In this document: positions 49,538-60,394 of the stretch, one piece after another
Layout: every line of letters begins with the position of its first letter
Numbering within the stretch: the stretch's first letter is position 1
Program-made: the position numbers and the translations under genes
DNA from: JALORV01 sp963707445
Lineage (GTDB): Bacteria > Pseudomonadota > Gammaproteobacteria > Burkholderiales > Burkholderiaceae_F
NCBI GenBank assembly: GCA_963707445.1
Contig: CAVPPW010000052.1
Location: forward strand, 62,001-126,000
Reading direction: 5' to 3'
DNA length: 64,000 bases
The notes under the pieces: generated by a model
The model's database searches: none
Seen by the model: only the letters and a program-made list of their open reading frames with translations
Told to the model about the DNA's origin: nothing

Positions 49538-52500
49538 TTGCCAAAGCTGACCGATCGAGTAACCGCTTTGTTGCCCCAAGATTTCCATCCCGTCCTTCGG
49601 CGCTGGTGGGACAGCCGCTTCGGCGAGCCGACCGCCGCCCAGACCCAGGGCTGGAGCGCGATACGGCGTGGCGCCCACACGCTGATCGCTGCGCCGACCG
49701 GCTCGGGCAAGACGCTCGCCGCGTTCCTGACCGCGCTCGACGAGCTGTTCCGCGAGGCGGCCGATCTGGCCGCTCTGCCCGACGAAGTGCGCGTCATCTA
49801 CGTCTCGCCGCTGAAGGCGCTGTCGCGCGGACATCCACAAGAACCTGGCCGAGCCGCGCCGCGGCATCCGCGCGCTCGCCGAAGCGATGGGGCTGCGCCG
49901 CGCCGCAGATCACGGCGGCGGTCCGCACCGGCGACACGCCGCAGACCGAGCGCGCGGCGATGCTGCGCACGCCGCCGCACATCCTGGTCACGACGCCGGA
50001 GTCGCTGTACCTGCTGCTGACCGCCGAACGCTCGCGCGCAGATGCTGCGGACCGCGCGCGTCGGTCATCGTCGACGAGATCCACGCGGTGCTCGCAGTCG
50101 CGCCGCGGCGCGCACCTGGCGCTGTCGCTCGAGCGCCTCGATCACGTCGTGCGGGCGCACGCTGCAGCGCATCGGGCTGTCGGCGACGCAGAAGCCGATC
50201 GAGGAGGTCGCGCGGTTCCTGACCGGCGGCGACCGCCGCTGCGCGATCGTCGACGCAGGGCCACCGGCGCGCGATGGACCTCGGCGTCGAGATGCCGCGC
50301 TCGCCGCTCGAGGCGGTGATGTCGCACGAGGTCTGGGAGGAGATCTACGACCGCCTCGCGCGAGCTGATCGAGGCGCATCGCACGACGCTGGTCTTCGTG
50401 AACACGCGGCGGCTGGCCGAGCGCATGGCGCACCAGCTCTCAGCGAGCGCCTCGGCGACGACGCGCGTCACCGCGCATCACGGCAGCCTCGTCGAAGGAG
50501 ATGCGCCTCGACGCCGAGACAGCGGCTGCAGCGACGGCAAGCTCAAGGCGCTCGTGGCCACGGCGTCGCTCGAGCTCGGCATCGACATCGGCCACGTCGA
50601 TCTCGTCTGCCAGATCTCGTCGCCGCACCGCATCGCCACGTTCCTGCAGCGCGTCGGCCGCTCCGGCCACACGATCACGGGCATGCCGAAGGGCCGCATC
50701 TTCCCGCTGACGCGCGACGATCTGATCGAATGCGCGGCGCTGCTGCGCGCGGTCCGCGACGGCGAGCTCGATCGCATCGTCGTGCCCGACGCGCCGCTCG
50801 ACGTGCTCGCGCAGCAGATCGTCGCCGAGGCCGCCGCCGGCGAGGAGTGGGACGAGGACGCGCTGTTCGCGCTCGTTCCGCCGCGCCTGGCCGTATCGCA
50901 AGCTCGAAACGCGCGAGTTCGATCGACGTCGTGGACATGCTGGCGCGCGGCTTCGCGACGCGGCGCGGCCGGCGCGCGGCGCTGGTCCACCGCGACAGCG
51001 CTCAACCGCAAGATCCGCGCGCCGCAAGGGCTCGCGCATGGCCGCGATCATCCGGCGGCGCGATCCCCGAGGTCGCCGACTACCGCGTGCGTGCTCGAGC
51101 CCGAAGGACACTTCATCGGCACGCTGAACGAGGACTTCGCGATCGAGATCGCTGCCCGGCGACATCTTCCAGCTCGGCAACGCGTCGTGGCGCATCCTGC
51201 AGGTCGGCAACGGCGTGGTGCGCGTCGCCGACGCGCAAGGGCAGCCGCCGACGATGCCGTTCTGGCTCGGCGAGGCGCCGGCGCGCAGCGACGAGCTGAG
51301 CGCGCGGTCTCGCGCCTGCGCGCCGCCGTCGATGCCGAATTGCCCGGGCCCGAGGCACCGCGCAGCGCAGGCGAGCTCGAGCCGGCGACTCGCCTGCTCG
51401 AAGCGAGCTACGACCTGTCGCGCTGCGGCGGCCGAGCAGATCGCCGGCTACCTCGCCGAGGCCAAGCGCAGCCTCGGCGTCGTTCCCACCGGCGACGCGC
51501 TCGTGCTCGAGCGCTTCTTCGACGAATCGGGCGGCATGCAGCTCGTGCTGCACGCGCCGTTCGGCAGCCGCATCAACCACGCGTGGGGCCTCGCGCTGCG
51601 CAAGCAGTTCTGCCGGCAGTTCAACTTCGAGCTGCAGGCCGCGGCGACCGAAGAGGCGCTGATGCTGTCGCTCGGCGCCGCAGCATTCGTTTCCGCTCGC
51701 CGACGTCTTCCGCTATCTGCACCCGAGCACCGCGCGCGACGACGCTGGTGCAGGCGTTCCTCGACGCGCCGATCTTCGAGACGCGCTGGCGCTGGAACAC
51801 GACGATCTCGCTCGCGGTGCCGCGCAATCGCGGCGGCGCGCAAGGTGCCGCCCCAGCTGCAGCGCATGCACGCCGACGATCTGCTGGCGTCGGTGTTCCC
51901 CGACGCGGCCGCCTGCCTCGAGAACATCCCGGGCGCTCGCGAGATTCCCGACCATCCGCTCGTCAACCAGACGGTGCGCGACTGCCTCGAGGAAGCGATG
52001 GACTTCGACGGCCTCGAGCGCCGTGCTGCAGCGGATCCATGCGCGGCGAGCATCGCCTGCGTCGCGCGCGACACGCCCGAGCCGTCGGTGCTCAGCCACG
52101 AGATCCTCAACTCCGCCGTCTACACGTTCCTCGACGACGCGCCGCTCGAGGAGCGGCGCACGCACGCCGTCTATACGCGGCGCGCCACCGAGGTGCGCAG
52201 CGCCGACGATCTCGGCGCGCTCGATCCGGCAGCGATCGAGCGCGTGCGCCACGAAGCCTGGCCGATCGCCAATACCGCCGACGAGATGTACGACGCGTTG
52301 ATGGTCGCGGGCTACATCCGCGAATCGGAGCTTGACCCAGGCTGGCCCTCGCTGATCGAGCAACTCGGTGAGCGCGCGGTCAAGAAGTCGGCGACTCGTG
52401 GTTTGCGCTGGAGCGCCAGGACGACGCGCCGCTGGAGCTCATCGCGAGCCGAATGGAAGTGCTGGGTCCGGTCAGCGCGCGGGAACTCGGCGGTCCGGAA

Positions 52501-53754
52501 GTCGACTCTATCTTGCTCACCCTCGAGGCACAGGGACGGATCCTGCGCGGCCGCTTCACGCCGGGCGCCGCCGAGCTCGAGTGGTGCGACCGCCGCCTGC
52601 TCGCGCGCATCCATCGCTACACGTTGAGCCGCCTGCGCGCAGAGATCGAGCCGGTCAGCGCCGCCGACTTCTTGCGCTTCCTGCTGCATTGGCAGCACGT
52701 GTCGGGCGAGGATCAGGTGCGCGGCGCCGAAGGACTGGCCGCGGTGGTCGAGCAACTCGAAGGGTTCGAGATTGCCGCGGCCGCCTGGGAAAGCGACGTC
52801 TTGCCGGCGCGGGTGGCCGACTACGCGGCCGAACAACTCGACGGTCTGTGCTTCAGCGGCCGGGTGACCTGGGGTCGTCTGACGCCCGGCAGCAAGGCGC
52901 CGCTGCGCAGTTCGCCGATTGCGCTGCTGTTGCGCGAGCACGCGTCGCGCTGGGGGTCCTCGCCATCGAGATCCGGTTTCGCTCGGCTCCGAAGCGGCAG
53001 CGGTGCGCGAGGCGCTGATCAACAAGGGGCGCATCGTTCTTCTACGAACTCGTCGCCGCGACCGGACTGGTGCCGGCCTTCGTCGAACGCGGACTCGCCG
53101 AGCTGGCCGGTGCCGGCGTCGCCACCGCGGACAGCTTTGCGGGCCTGCGTGCGCTGCTGGCGCCGCCCGACAAGCGCCGGCGGCTGATCGAGACCGCGGG
53201 CCGCTGGTCGCTGCTGGCTGCGGACGGAGTCGACGACATTGAGTCCATCGCGCGCACGCTGCTGAAGCGCTACGGTGTCGTGTTCCGCTCGCTGCTGCAG
53301 CGGGAGATCGCGGCTTCCGCCGTGGCGCGACCTGGCGCGCGTCTATCGGCGGCTGGAAGCGCGCGGCGAGATTCGCGGCGGGCGCTTCGTCGCCGGCTTC
53401 GGCGGCGAGCAGTTCGCCGCGGCCGACGCCGTCGGCCGACTGCGCGCGGTGCGCAAGATGGAAAAGATCGGCGAACTCGTCGTGCTGAGCGCGGCCGACC
53501 CGCTCAACCTGGTCGGTGTCCTCACGCCCGAGGCGCGCGTGCCGGCAATCCAAGGTAATCGTCTACTGTTCAAGGACGGCCTCGCGGTCGCCGCGCTCGA
53601 AGGCGGGGAGCTGCGACGCCTCGCAGCTTCCGAGCTCAGTGACGAGCAACTGCGCGCTCTGCTCGCGCGCGGTTCGCTGCGCCACCCGCCGCGACCGCAT
53701 CTGCGCGTCGCCACCGCGCGCGAGGCTCGCGAGCTCGCCAAGGTTCTCCACTGA
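49538..53754 (+). CDS. lhr: Lhr-family superfamily-2 helicase (many apparent frameshifts)
   Basis: A large ATP-dependent DNA helicase-related protein of about 1,400 codons from a TTG start. Motif I APTGSGKTLAAFLTAL, SPLKALSR, TPESLYLLLT (motif Ib), VDEIHAVL (DEIH, motif II), IGLSATQKPIEEVARFL (motif III), then ALVATASLELGIDIGHVDLVCQ and QRVGRSGH (motif VI) are all there, followed by the long Lhr-specific C-terminal region to VATAREAREL. The first 2 kb carry more than a dozen single-base insertions; the part from about 52.45 kb on is cleaner. The C-terminal end is at TGA 53752-53754. Lhr helicases unwind DNA and RNA:DNA hybrids in repair. Confidence 0.9.
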
Positions 53755-53926
53755 AAACGCGCGTCGCGTAACGGCCGGCGTGCAGCAAAGACAGAAGGTG
53801 ACCGCTATCGGCGGGTCAGCGGGGAGATCTCAATGTCGGGCCGCGGCCGCGTCCGGCCCCTGCGCTTGCACTAACAGCTTATCGGCAGACAGAGGCGCTT
53901 TGCCGCGGCCCCGTTCTATTCGGGAC

Positions 53927-54478
53927 TCAAACGGGCGGATTCACGACGACGTACTGCGACCCTTGAGGTTGATACCAGGTGCTGCCGCACTGCTGGTACA
54001 CCATGCCACTCACGTTGACCGGAACGCATCCAGGCGGTGGCCTGTTCACGATCGAGCCGACGATTGCCGATGTGACCGCCACCGTCGCCGTCACCGCCGC
54101 AGCCGTCGCAACCGGGTGGTAGTCATTGTCCCAGCCGTTGTTGTTGCAGCAGCCGCCGCCGCTGGCCTGGACATTGACGTTGCGGTTCACGTTGACATTC
54201 GTGGTGTTGTTGACGTTGTTGACGCTGGTGTTTCGTACGTCATTTGTGCGCGCATCGGCTTTGGTGTTATTCACCTGCGCGGCCTGCCGGTTACCTCCGC
54301 CGCCACTGCTGCTGCGCGCGCCACCTCCTCCGGAGGACTGTGATGCCGCCTTGCCGCCGCCGCCACCTCCACCACGTCCACCGCCGCCACCAGCGGCATC
54401 GGCGAGCGGAACCAGCGTCATGCTGACGGCGATCGCGGCGACCGCCGCAAGAACTGGCTTGCTGAACGACCTGTTCAT
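53927..54478 (-). CDS. Exported Gly-rich/Asn-Val repeat protein
   Basis: 183 residues from the ATG at 54478 (GAGGAG upstream). Signal peptide MNRSFSKPVLAAVAAIAVSM ends near ADA. It is followed by a Gly/Ser-rich stretch, a repeat of Asn-Val-Asn units (NNTTNVNVNRNVNVQ), a CC motif (GGGCCNNNGW) and a C-terminal block CVPVNVSGMVYQQCGSTWYQP. That block occurs in small secreted or outer-surface proteins that are often paired with DUF2092 proteins. The function is unknown. It lies 11 nt after the DUF2092 gene, so they are one unit. Confidence 0.75.
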   Translation of the reverse strand: MNRSFSKPVLAAVAAIAVSMTLVPLADAAGGGGGRGGGGGGGKAASQSSGGGGARSSSGGGGNRQAAQVNNTKADARTNDVRNTSVNNVNNTTNVNVNRNVNVQASGGGCCNNNGWDNDYHPVATAAAVTATVAVTSAIVGSIVNRPPPGCVPVNVSGMVYQQCGSTWYQPQGSQYVVVNPPV

Positions 54479-54489
54479 GTTGGCGCTCC

Positions 54490-55260
54490 TCAATTGGTCT
54501 TGCGCGGAAGAATTTCGATCTTCGTCGATCCTTTCGGCGGCGCGAAGTTGAACGCTGAGTCGGTGAAGGCCGGCTTCAGGTTCCAGCTGATCCTGGTGAC
54601 TGACTGCGGTCGAGCTTCGTCGCCCCGATTCGTGATCACGATCTTGCGCGGAAGCGGCTTGGCACCGGTCGCGATCCAGATCTGCCAGTCGATGCTCGCT
54701 TGCCTGAAGGCGTAGTGATCACAGATCTCGCCGGCGACGATGTCCTGACCGGCATTCAACGCCGATTCGAACTTGTCGAGCTGAGCGGCGGGCGTCCCCC
54801 ACAGAAACACGTCCGATAGCGGAATCTGGACGCCATAGCGCTCTTCGAGCCGATTGATCAGGTCGCCAAGCGACCCGCTGAACTCAACCGTCGAGTAGTA
54901 CTTCTGGGCGGGCGCGTACAAGGTGACTTTCTTGCCGTCATAGACGAGCTCACGGTCTGAACGCGAACTCCTCATCACAGCGCGCAGCTTGTTCGGGCGG
55001 ACAACGTCCAGGTTCGCCGTCGCCGTGTGCTGCAACTTCTGTCCATCAGTCAGGACACGCTCGCCGGTCACTTCGGTTGACACTGCGAAGCGCTTCAGCG
55101 TCTGCAGAAACGCGCCCATGTCCTTCAGCGCCTGGACCGATGCAGGATCGACAGCATTCGCCGGCGGCGGCGCGCCCGCCTGGGCGGGCGCCTGGGCGTA
55201 GGCTCCGGGCGCCGCGACGGACACGGCCAGCAGCCCGAGAAAGAGGATTCTTCTAATCAT
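54490..55260 (-). CDS. DUF2092 family exported protein
   Basis: 256 residues. Two ATGs (55266 and 55260) follow AGGAG; the second has better spacing. Signal peptide IRRILFLGLLAVSVAAPGAYAQ is followed by a Pro/Ala linker, then FLQTLKRFAVSTEVTGERVLTDGQKLQ, the start of DUF2092. Later blocks are KVTLYAPAQKYYSTVEF and HYAFRQASIDWQIWI. The fold is related to lipoprotein-sorting LolA-like proteins. It precedes the Gly-rich gene in an operon. Confidence 0.8.
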   Translation of the reverse strand: MIRRILFLGLLAVSVAAPGAYAQAPAQAGAPPPANAVDPASVQALKDMGAFLQTLKRFAVSTEVTGERVLTDGQKLQHTATANLDVVRPNKLRAVMRSSRSDRELVYDGKKVTLYAPAQKYYSTVEFSGSLGDLINRLEERYGVQIPLSDVFLWGTPAAQLDKFESALNAGQDIVAGEICDHYAFRQASIDWQIWIATGAKPLPRKIVITNRGDEARPQSVTRISWNLKPAFTDSAFNFAPPKGSTKIEILPRKTN

Positions 55261-55502
55261 TGTCATCTCCTGGGGTCGGATACTGGTCAACTCCGGGCTG
55301 AGCGGCAACCGTACGCGGAGGCACAGAAACTTACTCGCAGGACGCCGCCGAATTAGAACGTGCGCAGCTTGCGTTGGGCTTTCTCCACCCTCTGCTTTCA
55401 GGTGATTCTGGTCCCGTCCCGCGTAGTCCGCAAATTGCCGACTCCAGGCTCTGCGGCCCGGTGAACCCGTTTCCATCGATGAGGTAGTCGAAGCGGACCG
55501 CT

Positions 55503-56468
55503 CTAGTACGCCCCCTGGACAAGGTTGGCGGATCGACCGGCGAAGAAGTTCTCGATGTTGTCCATCAGCTGGTCCGCCAGCGCCTGCTGTGCCTCGTCGG
55601 AAGCCCACGCGACGTGCGGCGTCAGGATCACATTGGGTCGCCCGGCTGCACGCATCAGCGGATTGTCGGACGATGGTGGCTCACCGGTGACAACGTCGAA
55701 GCCGATGCCGCTTATGAGGCCGGCGTCGAGCGCCCGCACCAGGTCCGCTTCATCGACCAGACCGCCGCGCGCGGTGTTGATGATCAGCGGCCGTCGCTTC
55801 ATCGAGCGGAACTCCGGCATGGCGATCATGCCGCGGGTTTCCGAAGTGAGCGGCGAGTGCAGCGTGATGATGTCGCTCGTTTCCAGCACCTCGTTCCACG
55901 GGGTGTACAGCGGACCCAGCCCGCTGCGGCCCTTGTGGGCGGCGAACATCGGCACCATGCCGAACGCCCGGGCGAGCTCCGCGACCCGTTGACCGAGTAC
56001 GCCTTCGCCGATGATCCCCAGCCGCGCACCCGCCAGGTCGTGGATCGGATGATCGAAGAAGCAGAACTGGCCCGATTGCTGCCATCGACCGGCAATCACG
56101 TCCTCGCGATACGCAACGACGTTCCGGCGCAGCGCAAGGATCAGCGCAAAGGCGTGTTCCGGCACGGTATTGACCGCGTAGCCGCGGATGTTGCTGACAG
56201 CGATGCCGTGCGCCTCGCAGTACTTCTTATCGACGCAGTCGGTACCGGTTGCCGCTACGGCAATCAGCCGCAGATCGGGCAGTTGCTCCAGAGCGTTGGC
56301 GGTCAGCGGCACCTTGTTGATGATCGCGACCGTTGCGCCGACCAGCCGCTCGACGACCTGCTCGGGACGCGTGCTCGCGTGCTCGACCAGCTCGTGCTCG
56401 AAGTTCGGCCGACGCAGCCGGATCTGCGGAGCAATCGTGGAGCGATCGAGGAAGACGATCTTGCGCAT
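55503..56468 (-). CDS. D-2-hydroxyacid dehydrogenase (hydroxypyruvate/glycerate type)
   Basis: An intact 321-residue protein. The NAD-binding motif is GARLGIIGEGVLGQRVAELA, with catalytic Arg in NTARGGLVDEADLVRAL and His in ILTPHVAWAS. The pattern ATGTDCVDKKYCEAHGIAVSNIRGYAVNTVPEHAF is typical of the D-glycerate/hydroxypyruvate branch. It is the last gene of the TRAP-transketolase operon, 14 nt after the full-length transketolase. Hydroxypyruvate is both a transketolase donor and the substrate of such dehydrogenases, which fits, but the assignment is inference. Confidence 0.88.
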   Translation of the reverse strand: MRKIVFLDRSTIAPQIRLRRPNFEHELVEHASTRPEQVVERLVGATVAIINKVPLTANALEQLPDLRLIAVAATGTDCVDKKYCEAHGIAVSNIRGYAVNTVPEHAFALILALRRNVVAYREDVIAGRWQQSGQFCFFDHPIHDLAGARLGIIGEGVLGQRVAELARAFGMVPMFAAHKGRSGLGPLYTPWNEVLETSDIITLHSPLTSETRGMIAMPEFRSMKRRPLIINTARGGLVDEADLVRALDAGLISGIGFDVVTGEPPSSDNPLMRAAGRPNVILTPHVAWASDEAQQALADQLMDNIENFFAGRSANLVQGAY

Positions 56469-56482
56469 GGCTGGCCTCGCTC

Positions 56483-58510
56483 TCAGCGGCGAGCCTGGAG
56501 GCAGCGCTTCGCCTCGGCCACGATCGCCGCCGGTGTGATGCCGAAATGCTCGTACAGCTCAACGGCCGGTCCCGACGCGCCGTAGCCCGTCATGCCGACA
56601 AACCCGCCGCGCTCGCCGAGGTAGCGGTCCCAGCCGAAGCGCAGCGCGGCCTCAACCGCCACCCGCACGGCGCCGGGGTGCAGCACCTGCTGCGCGATAG
56701 GCGTCGTCCTGCGTCTCGAACAGTTCCCAGGACGGCATCGACACGACCGCGGTCGAAATCCCTTCCGCCTGCAGGCGTGAGCGCGCCTCGACGGCGAGTG
56801 CGACTTCGGAGCCGGTGGCGAGCAGCGTCACCTTCCGCGGGCCGCCCTCGCCTTCGGCCAGCACGTAGGCGCCGCGACGCGACAGGTTTTCATCCCCGCC
56901 TGCGCTGCGAACGAGCGGCAGTTCCTGCCGGGCGAACACCATGCTCGACCGGCCCCGTGCGATGCTCGAGCGCGATCTCCCAGCACTCGGCCGCTTCGAC
57001 GGCATCGGCCGGTCGCAGCACCAGCATGTTCGGCATCGCGCGCAGCGACGCGAGGATCTCGACCGGCTGATGGGTCGGCCCATTTTTGCCGACGCCGATC
57101 GAGTCGTGGCTGAACACGAACTTCACCGGCAGCCCCATCAGCGCGGCCATTCGCATCGCGGGGCGCTCGTAGTCGGCGAACGGCAGGTAGGTGACCGCGA
57201 GCGGGATGACGCCGCCGTGCGCGGCCATGCCGTTGGCCATCGCGCCCATCACGTGCTCGCGCACGCCGCAGTGCACGTAGGCGCCGCTGCGGTCGCTTGC
57301 GGTGAACGCCTGCAGACGGCGCTTGTGGCTGGTCGGCGCCTCGAGGTCGGCGCAGCCGACCATGCGCTCGGGCAGCACATCGGTCAGCAGGTCGTTGATC
57401 TCGGCGGAGATCATGATCCCGCCCTGCGGCTTGCCCTGATTCGCCGCACGTCGCTTGTACTCGAGCAGGACGTCGCGCCAGCCGGCGGGCAGCTCGCCGC
57501 GGACCACGCGCTCGAACTCGGCGCGGTCGGCTTGCCGGCAGCGCGGCCACGCGCTTCTTCCACGCGACGTGTTCGGATTCGCTGCGACGGCCGGCGGCAC
57601 GCCACGCACCGAGCACGTCATCGGGTATCTCGAAGGACGGATACGGCCAGTCCAGATCGCGTCGCGCCGCTGCGGCGTCTTCCGGATAGAGCCGCGCGCT
57701 GTGGCCGCCGCGCTGCCCCTGCAGCCGCGCGATGCCGCGTCCGATCACCGTGCGGCACGCGATCATCGACGGCCGCGGGTCCTTGCGCGCTTGCGCGATC
57801 GCCGCCGACACGGCTTCGATGTCGTGGCCGTCGACCTCGACGACGTGCCAGTCGGCGACGCGAAAACGCGCGGCGACGTCCTCGCTGATCGACAGCGTCG
57901 TGCTGCCGTCGTCGGTGATGCGGTTGTCGTCCCAGAACAGGATCAGCTTGCCCAGCCGCAGGTGACCGGCCAGCGAGATCATTTCCTGGCCGATGCCTTC
58001 CTGCAGGCAACCATCGCCGACGAAGGCGTAGGTGTAGTGATCGACCAGGCCCGCGCCGAAACGCGCGTTCAGGTAGGCCTCCGCCACCGCCATGCCGAAC
58101 GCGTTGGCGATGCCCTGCCCCAGCGGCCCGGTCGTCACCTCGATGCCGCGCTCCGGGGCGTACTCCGGATGACCTTCGCAGCGCGATCCGAGCTCGCGGA
58201 AGGTCTTGATCTGGTCGATCGAGATCGCTTCATAGCCCGTCAGGTACAGCAGCGAGTACAGCAGCATCGAACCGTGGCCGTTGGACAGCACGACACGGTC
58301 GCGGTCGGGCCAGGTCGGATCGGCCGGATCGAACTTCAGGTGCCGCGTGTACAGCGCGGTCGCGATCTCGGCCATGCCGAGCGGCACGCCCTGGTGACCT
58401 TCGGTCGCCCGCACGATGGCGTCGATCGAGAGGAACCGGATGGCGTGGGCCATCCGCTGCAGATCGACGGTGCGCGATTCAGCGACGACGGCTTCTGCCG
58501 ATGTGTTCAT
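56483..58510 (-). CDS. tkt: Full-length transketolase (several apparent frameshifts)
   Basis: A canonical single-chain transketolase transferring C2 ketol units with TPP. The N-terminal domain has DAIVRATEGHQGVPLGMAEIATALY, VVLSNGHGSMLLYSLLYLTGY, GPLGQGIANAFGMAVAE and the TPP motif VGDGCLQEGIGQE...DDNRIT. The middle domain (EAPTSHKRRLQAF, VHCGVREHVMGAMANGMAAHGG) and the C-terminal domain (ATGSEVALAVEAR, FGWDRYLGERGGFVGMTGYGASG) follow. Frame changes lie between about 57.65 and 56.70 kb. It lies directly after dctM, in the same operon as a split transketolase. Confidence 0.9.
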
Positions 58511-58538
58511 GATGTGTCTGGCTTCCTCGAGGCGGGGT

Positions 58539-59806
58539 TCAGTGAATCGTCAGCGCGGGAACGAAGCTCATCAGCAGCAGCAGGCCGAAGGCAACGACGT
58601 AGAACGGAATCAGCTCCCGCACCACGTCGCCCATGCGTGACCTTGGCGATCGAGCTGGTGATGAAGAGCGTCGTGCCGACCGGCGGGTGTACAGGCCGAT
58701 CGACAGATTGACGATCATCATGATGCCGAGCTGCACCGGGTCCATGCCGACCGCCTGTGGCCAGCGGCACGAACATCGGCGTCAGCAGCAGCACCGCTGC
58801 CGGCAGATCGATGAACATTCCGGTCGACCAGCATGATCAGGTTCATCGCCAGGATGATCAGCCACGGCTCGCGCAGCGTGTTCTGCGCGTACTCGACGAA
58901 GGCCGGCCGGCAGCTGCTCGTAGGTGATGAGCCAGCCGATCACGCTCGAAGCCATGATGACCAGCAGCACGACACCGGTGGCAGATGCCGGCCTCGATGA
59001 CCGACGTGCGTGCAGGCGCTTGAAGCTCAGGTCGCGGTACACCAGCCAGCGACACGACCAGTGCGTAGAGCGTCGACATCACGCTGACCTCGGTCGGCGT
59101 GGCGATGCCGAAGCGCAGGAAGATGATGATCAGCACCGGCAGCACCAGGGCCGGGAAGGCGTAGCCCAGCTGCGTTAGAACGCGGCCCCGTTGAACGGCG
59201 CCACGTCGCGCGGGAAGTTGCGCCGGCGTGCCCGACGTAGCAGCACCGCCATGAAGCCGCCGCACATCAGCAGGCCCGGCAGGATGCCGGCGACGAACAG
59301 CGCGGCGATCGACGCGTTCGACGCCAGCGCGTAGATGATCATCGGGATCGACGGCGGAATCAGGATGTCGATCGTCGCGGCGGCGGCGAGCGTGGCGGCG
59401 GCGAACGGCGCCGGATAGCCCAGCTTCTTGTGCCACGGAATCAGCAGCGAGCCGATCGCCGAGGCGTCGGCCACCGCCGAGCCCGAGACGCCGCCGAAGA
59501 TCGTCGACGACAGCACGCCGACCTGCGCCGGACCGCCGTGGAAGCGGCCGATCAGCGTCGTCAGCAGGTCGATCAGGTGCTGCCCGAGGCGGCCGCCCAT
59601 CATCAGCGCGCCGGTCAGCATGAAGAACGGGATCGCGATCAGCGGGAAGCTCTGCACCTGAGTGACCATCTGCTCGATCGCCAGATGCAGCGGCAGGCGA
59701 TCGGAAGCGAGCAATCCTGCCAACCGAACCGAGCAGAAGCGAATGTGCGATCGGGATCGCCAGCACGCCAGCGATCAGGAAGACAAGAGATGATGATCAG
59801 ACTCAT
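58539..59806 (-). CDS. dctM: TRAP transporter large permease DctM (several apparent frameshifts)
   Basis: The 12-helix ion-motive subunit of a TRAP importer. Recognisable pieces in order are AIPIAHSLLLGS, QSFPLIAIPFFMLTGALMMGGRLG, LSSTIFGGVSGSAVADASAIGSLL, AATLAAAATIDILIPPSIPMII and AGILPGLLMCGGFMAVLL, ending SFVPALTIH. Several single-base changes split the frame, mainly in the C-terminal half. It starts 13 nt after dctQ and is followed by the full-length transketolase. Confidence 0.88.
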
Positions 59807-59819
59807 GATGGTCTCCCGC

Positions 59820-60330
59820 TTAGGTGGTTACGGTGGTCGGTACCGCAGCCGGAGTTCCAGACCACACCTTTCGGACCTCGAGCAGCGTGAGCAGCGCGAT
59901 CAGGATGAAGCCGAGCAGCAGCGCAGCCTAGGTGACGGAACCGGGAATCTGCAGGATCGGCGACAGCTCGTCGTGCACGATCGGCATCAGCGTCCAGGCC
60001 GCAGCGGCCAGAGCCGCGTACAGCGCCACGACCACGAGGCCACCGGCGACCAGGACCCAGCGTCGTACGCCCAGCGGGCAGCCGCTGCGATCAGGATGGC
60101 GACGGAGATGTGCGCGCCGTGCAGCGCCGCCAGCACGACGCCCGCCATCACCAGCCACGGAAAGAGCAGCTCCGGGACTTCGATGGCCCATTGCAGGCTG
60201 CTACCCGTGGTGTAGCGCAGCGACGACGTTGGCGCACAGGATCACGAAGATCACGCCGGTCGTCACATACAGAATGCCGGCACAGCCAGCTGATGGCCCG
60301 TTCGAGCAGGCCGGAGAACGCGCTCCACAT
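59820..60330 (-). CDS. dctQ: TRAP transporter small permease DctQ (frameshifts and one in-frame amber)
   Basis: The four-helix partner of DctM. It starts MWSAFSGLLERAISWLC and continues, after frame repair, through GVIFVILCANVV, EVPELLFPWLVMAGVVLAALHGAHIS and VLVAGGLVVVALYAALAAAAW. A TAG at 59928-59930 falls where Tyr is expected; the frame stays open beyond it (AALLLGFILIALLTLLEV) to the true stop at 59820. It stands between dctP and dctM, as in most TRAP operons. Confidence 0.82.
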
Positions 60331-60394
60331 GATGTTTGTCTCCTCCGTTGGTGGCCGGGACATCCGCTGTCGCCGGACCTCACTTCGATTCGCT

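Noticed and set aside
54126..54551. Pro-rich plus-strand ORF (PPPPLLLRAPPPPEDC)
   Set aside because: It is the antisense of the Gly-rich repeat of the minus-strand gene, which has a signal peptide and a ribosome-binding site.
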